Source: Flagellimonas ochracea
GTDB taxonomy: Bacteria > Bacteroidota > Bacteroidia > Flavobacteriales > Flavobacteriaceae
Direction of reading: 5' to 3'
Length of the DNA stretch: 64,000 nucleotides
NCBI RefSeq assembly: GCF_009903685.1
Contig: NZ_JAAABI010000001.1
Location: 930,001-994,000 of the forward strand
This document shows, piece by piece, positions 60,687 to 64,000 of the stretch (positions within the stretch are counted from its first letter, which is position 1; each line of letters starts with the position of its first letter). The notes beneath the pieces are model-generated. The model did no database searches. It was not told where the DNA came from and was given only the letters and a program-made list of their open reading frames with translations. Made by a program: the position numbers and the translations under genes.

Positions 60687-61805
60687 ATGAAGTTTATTGT
60701 ATCCAGTACATATTTATTAAAACAATTGCAGGTGTTGGGAGGAGTTATCAACAATAGCAACACCCTACCCATTCTTGACAATTTTTTGTTTGACTTAAAA
60801 AAGAACCAACTCACCGTTTCCGCTTCGGATTTGGAAACGACCATGAGTTCCGTTTTGGAGGTCGATTCCGATGCTGAAGGTACCATTGCCGTACCTGCCC
60901 GTTTGCTGCTGGATACCCTAAAGACATTCCCAGAACAGCCATTGACCTTCGTGGTAGAAGATAACAACACTGTGGAAATCAGTTCCAATCATGGTAAATA
61001 TGCCTTGGCCTATGCAGATGGTGCCGAGTTTCCGAAAGCCGTGGAGGTGAGCAATCCGAGTTCCACCACCTTGATGGGTGATATTTTGGCCACGGCCATT
61101 AACAAGACCATCTTTGCGGCTGGCAACGACGATTTGCGTCCAGTCATGAGCGGCGTCTTTTTTCAATTCTCCCCAGAGAATTTGACTTTCGTAGCCACAG
61201 ATGCGCATAAATTGGTCAAATATCAACGACAGGATGTATCAGCGTCACAGGTCGCGGAATTCATCATGCCAAAAAAACCATTGAATTTGTTGAAAGGCAT
61301 CTTAGCAGGTTCTGAGTCGGAGGTTACCATTGAGTATAATGAAAGCAATGCCAAATTTATATTTGACAACTCAGTGCTCATATGCCGATTGATTGATGGA
61401 AAATATCCGAATTACGAAGCCGTAATTCCGAAGGAAAATCCAAACAAATTGACCATTCCAAGAAACCAGTTCCTAAGTTCTGTGCGAAGGGTGTCCATAT
61501 TCTCCAACAAGACTACCCATCAAATCCGTTTAAGAATGGCCGGTGCAGAGCTTAATATTTCTGCAGAAGATGTGGATTATAGCAATAAGGCTGAGGAACG
61601 TCTCTCCTGTTCCTATCAGGGGGATGACATGCAAATCGGATTTAACTCCCGCTTTTTGGTGGAAATGCTCAATAACCTATCTTCAGATGAAGTTTCACTC
61701 GAAATGAGTCTACCCAATCGGGCAGGCATCCTCACCCCTATTGATGGTTTGGACGAAGGTGAACAGGTTACCATGCTTGTAATGCCTGTGATGCTGAACA
61801 ACTAA
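60687..61805 (+). CDS. dnaN: DNA polymerase III beta subunit (sliding clamp)
   Basis: 372 residues from ATG 60687 (the preceding TTG is unlikely). Three repeated clamp domains, each about 120 residues: KFIVSSTYLLKQLQVLGGVI with LPILDNFLFDL, ILATAINKTIFAAGNDDLRPVMSGV in part, and FLSSVRRVSIFSN. C-terminal MLVMPVMLNN is typical. The ring tethers polymerase to DNA. Here it is next to gldG and DUF4870 and not beside dnaA, as is usual in flavobacteria. Confidence 0.96.
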   Translation: MKFIVSSTYLLKQLQVLGGVINNSNTLPILDNFLFDLKKNQLTVSASDLETTMSSVLEVDSDAEGTIAVPARLLLDTLKTFPEQPLTFVVEDNNTVEISSNHGKYALAYADGAEFPKAVEVSNPSSTTLMGDILATAINKTIFAAGNDDLRPVMSGVFFQFSPENLTFVATDAHKLVKYQRQDVSASQVAEFIMPKKPLNLLKGILAGSESEVTIEYNESNAKFIFDNSVLICRLIDGKYPNYEAVIPKENPNKLTIPRNQFLSSVRRVSIFSNKTTHQIRLRMAGAELNISAEDVDYSNKAEERLSCSYQGDDMQIGFNSRFLVEMLNNLSSDEVSLEMSLPNRAGILTPIDGLDEGEQVTMLVMPVMLNN

Positions 61806-61851
61806 AAAAAGCAAGGTGTTAGGACCATTTCGGTTCTACTGCACTTCCTTT

Positions 61852-62211
61852 CTAAATGAATGGAATAGTCAAGAAAAGTGAAGGTGATTCCCCATTGGCT
61901 GCCTTAACGGCATTTACAATGGGAAGAACAAATCCCAGAATTCCCACCCCTATTAGTCCTAAAATTCCAAGTCCCAACAATAAAATGGCGGGAACACTAA
62001 TGATGATATAAAGCAGTAGGCTCAATTGAAAATTAATTATTGCCTTTCCATGTTCGTCCATACCTTCAACGGTCTTTCTTGAAGACAACCATACTATTAG
62101 AGGTACAACAAAGCCTCCAAACCCGGTGGCGTAGTGCAATAATTGTGTTAAATGAGTGATCGACAACAACGTGTTGTCTCTTCGCAGTACTTTTTGATTT
62201 ACAATTTCCAT
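61852..62211 (-). CDS. DUF4870 family membrane protein
   Basis: 119 residues. A short polar N-terminus, then three hydrophobic helices (near 24-45, 58-80, 82-108): LLHYATGFGGFVVPLIVWL, FQLSLLLYIIISVPAILLLG and GLGILGLIGVGILGFVLPIV (split). Matches DUF4870/Tic20-like small membrane proteins of unknown function. ATG at 62211; it is transcribed against mnmE with an 83-bp divergent gap. Confidence 0.85.
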   Translation of the reverse strand: MEIVNQKVLRRDNTLLSITHLTQLLHYATGFGGFVVPLIVWLSSRKTVEGMDEHGKAIINFQLSLLLYIIISVPAILLLGLGILGLIGVGILGFVLPIVNAVKAANGESPSLFLTIPFI

Positions 62212-62282
62212 TTTTTGATTGATTTTGATGTTATAGACTATAAGTGTGTTTGATAGCCCAAATGTTACACATAACTTATTTG

Positions 62283-62290
62283 TAATTTTG
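62283..62290 (+). promoter_or_regulatory. -7 promoter element abutting mnmE
   Basis: TAATTTTG matches TAnnTTTG and ends 4 nt before ATG 62295, which would give a leaderless mRNA. No suitable -33 TTG. Confidence 0.4.
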
Positions 62291-62294
62291 CCAA

Positions 62295-63665
62295 ATGTTA
62301 TATTCCGATACCATAGTAGCTTTAGCTACCCCTGCAGGGACAGGGGCCATTGCCGTGATTAGGATTTCCGGTCCAGAAGCGATTAGCCTTTCAGATTCCA
62401 TATTTGCCTCTGTGAAAAAGAAAAAACTGAAGCAACAAAAAACCCATACCATTCATTTAGGGCATATAGTGGACAACGGCAAAGTTTTGGACGAGGCCTT
62501 GGTTTCCATTTTTAAAGGTCCCACTTCCTACACTGGGGAGGATGTAGTAGAAATTTCCTGTCACGGCTCTCCTTACGTTCAACAGCAAATAGTGAATTTG
62601 CTGCTACGAAAAGGATGCCGGACTGCCTCTGCAGGGGAGTTTACTTTAAGGGCCTTTTTAAATGGAAAAATGGACCTTAGCCAAGCAGAAGCAGTTGCTG
62701 ATTTAATTGCCAGTGACAGTGCCGCTGCCCACGATATAGCCTTACAGCAAATGCGTGGTGGTTTCAGCCATGAGATCCAAAAACTTAGGGAAGAGCTTCT
62801 GAATTTTGCCTCCTTAATCGAACTGGAACTGGATTTTTCCCAAGAAGACGTGGAGTTTGCAGACCGAACGCAGTTTAATGCACTTTTGAATAAAATCAGC
62901 GAGGTGTTGAAAAAATTGATAGACTCCTTTGCCCTTGGGAACGTCATAAAAAAAGGTATCCCCGTTGCCATCGTAGGACAGCCCAATGTGGGCAAATCCA
63001 CATTGCTGAATGCTTTGCTGAACGAAGAAAGAGCCATCGTGAGTGATATCGCGGGAACCACCCGGGATACGGTGGAAGACCAAATCAGTTTGAAAGGCAT
63101 CAATTTCAGATTCATTGATACTGCTGGAATCCGGGAAACCCAAGATGTAGTGGAAAAAATAGGTATTGAACGCACTTTTGATAAAATCGACAAAGCACGG
63201 CTCATTGTTTTTCTTTTTGATAAGGTGGATTTTGACCGTTCTGAGTTGCAGCGAATCCAACAACGCTACCCCAACAAACAAATATTGCCCGTTTGCAATA
63301 AAATGGATTTGTTGACCCCAGACCAAGTGGAAGCCCTGAAGAAAGAAATTCCGAATGTACTTTTTTTATCTGCCAAACATCGAAAAGGAATAGATGTATT
63401 AGAGGAAAAACTCTCGGGCTTGGTCGATTCAGGGGCATTAAGTGGGGATAGAACTATAATATCCAACAGTCGGCACTACGATGCCCTTTTAAAGGCTCTG
63501 GAGGAAATTCAAAAAGTAAAAGAGGGGATGGAAATGGGTCTATCCAGCGATCTTATGGCCATTGATATCCGGCAAGCGCTTTTTCATTTGGGTGAAATTA
63601 CAGGACAGGTTACCACGGATGATCTACTGGGAAATATATTTTCCAATTTTTGCATCGGAAAATAA
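62295..63665 (+). CDS. mnmE: tRNA modification GTPase MnmE
   Basis: 456 residues, full length. N-terminal folate-binding domain (IVALATPAGTGAIAVIRISG), helical domain, and a central GTPase domain: G1 GQPNVGKSTLLNALL, G3 DTAGIRET, G4 NKMD, K-loop/Thr in GTTRDTVEDQI. The C-terminal FCIGK Cys motif is present. With MnmG it makes the 5-carboxymethylaminomethyl modification at wobble U34 of tRNAs. Its start lies by a -7 box at 62283-62290. Confidence 0.96.
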   Translation: MLYSDTIVALATPAGTGAIAVIRISGPEAISLSDSIFASVKKKKLKQQKTHTIHLGHIVDNGKVLDEALVSIFKGPTSYTGEDVVEISCHGSPYVQQQIVNLLLRKGCRTASAGEFTLRAFLNGKMDLSQAEAVADLIASDSAAAHDIALQQMRGGFSHEIQKLREELLNFASLIELELDFSQEDVEFADRTQFNALLNKISEVLKKLIDSFALGNVIKKGIPVAIVGQPNVGKSTLLNALLNEERAIVSDIAGTTRDTVEDQISLKGINFRFIDTAGIRETQDVVEKIGIERTFDKIDKARLIVFLFDKVDFDRSELQRIQQRYPNKQILPVCNKMDLLTPDQVEALKKEIPNVLFLSAKHRKGIDVLEEKLSGLVDSGALSGDRTIISNSRHYDALLKALEEIQKVKEGMEMGLSSDLMAIDIRQALFHLGEITGQVTTDDLLGNIFSNFCIGK

Positions 63666-63932
63666 TCAAGTTTGTTTATTTAATTGGTGCGTGTTGATTT
63701 GGTTTCATTTAATGTGACGGTCAAGAACTTTTTACACAAACAAAGAATATTGACTATCTTTAATAGGATTAAGGTTATTCCAAAATCATAGGTTTTACAA
63801 AACCAAAATCTGCCCAATAAAAAGGAACAACGCTTAACTCTATCTTGCCTTTAAAAAATGAAAGTTCGTTGTTCTTTATTGCGCTATTTCAGGGTTTACA
63901 GTAGCAATTTTCCAGAAGTCCAAATTGAGAAT
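63666..63932. other. Intergenic region between mnmE and the AraC-type gene
   Basis: No ORF of note. It holds a palindrome GGTTTTACAAAACC (63791-63804) and a long-range hairpin GAACAACG (63825-63832) / CGTTGTTC (63867-63874) extended by G-U and A-T pairs. One of these may terminate mnmE transcripts. No clear TAnnTTTG box is visible for the downstream gene. Confidence 0.5.
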
Positions 63933-64000
63933 ATGAAATTGTACATTAAATATATGGTTAGTCAACGTTGCAAAATATTGGTAGGGCAAGAACTACGAAG
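63933..64000 (+). CDS. AraC-family regulator, N-terminal start only
   Basis: ATG at 63933 opens a frame that runs off the right edge after 22 codons: MKLYIKYMVSQRCKILVGQE. This N-terminus is characteristic of a Bacteroidota AraC/XylS-type helix-turn-helix regulator group (an MKLYIKxMVxxRC-type start). The DNA-binding part lies beyond the window, so the call rests on this short motif alone. Confidence 0.55.
   Translation, partial: MKLYIKYMVSQRCKILVGQELR

Overview
The window looks like a chromosome segment of a marine Flavobacteriaceae (Bacteroidota), probably near Allomuricauda/Flagellimonas. The evidence is gliding genes gldF/gldG just upstream of dnaN, a menaquinone (men) cluster, bacillithiol deacetylase BshB1, a fused CcsBA cytochrome c maturation protein, many Bacteroidota families (DUF4290, DUF2911, DUF2853, DUF493, DUF4870), few Shine-Dalgarno sequences, and repeated Bacteroidota promoters (-33 TTG, -7 TAnnTTTG). 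The genus is an inference.

Layout. 1-1.8 kb: cut-off TPR sensor gene, a 557-bp intergenic region with 21-bp phased repeats, and a LytTR response regulator. 1.8-8 kb: leftward men cluster (thioesterase, menF, menD, DUF2853, cvfB-like, SPOR-like membrane protein, menA). 8-12.7 kb: esterase, secreted protein of unknown function, amino acid dehydrogenase, M28 lipoprotein peptidase. 12.8-16.9 kb: a compact 4-kb genomic island inserted in tRNA-His(GTG). It has 44-bp direct repeats, 12-bp repeats inside both ends, and two cargo genes that I recognise as the anti-phage pair IetA (AAA ATPase) and IetS (subtilisin-like protease). It has no integrase. 17-26 kb: TPR histidine kinase, bshB1, cystathionine-type PLP enzyme, MATE exporter, ccsBA. 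26-34 kb: DUF2520-type Rossmann protein, kdsC-like phosphatase, maf, lipoprotein, PIG-L deacetylase, a 37-codon membrane ORF and a sodium symporter, DUF2911. 34.4-36.9 kb: SRPBCC-SDR-cryptochrome/photolyase operon behind an inverted repeat. 37-41.2 kb: M20-type amidohydrolase, DUF1579-like/VOC fusion, pirin, decayed LytS-type kinase. 41.2-49.5 kb: murA, DUF4290, DUF493, NadR-like P-loop ATPase, recQ, fmt, hup, yqgE, class IV aminotransferase, START-like protein. 49.6-54.8 kb: tRNA-Met, PD40 lipoprotein, and an acetate module (DUF4212 small subunit, ActP-like symporter, acetyl-CoA synthetase). 55-64 kb: purC, phoH, SAM hydroxide adenosyltransferase, gldF, gldG, dnaN, DUF4870, mnmE, and the start of an AraC-type regulator.

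Most of the window is ordinary core genome. The accessory part is the tRNA-His island, which is the best candidate for an exciting system. The IetAS pair is already a known defence type. What looks unusual is the packaging: a minimal integrase-free element with att sites, putative recombinase arm repeats, its own replacement tRNA terminator, an operator-like 10-bp palindrome, and a helix-turn-helix fused to the ATPase. Other points of note are -7 promoter boxes lying against start codons (possible leaderless mRNAs), a MurA with Asp in place of the catalytic Cys, and an SDR that lacks its catalytic Tyr.
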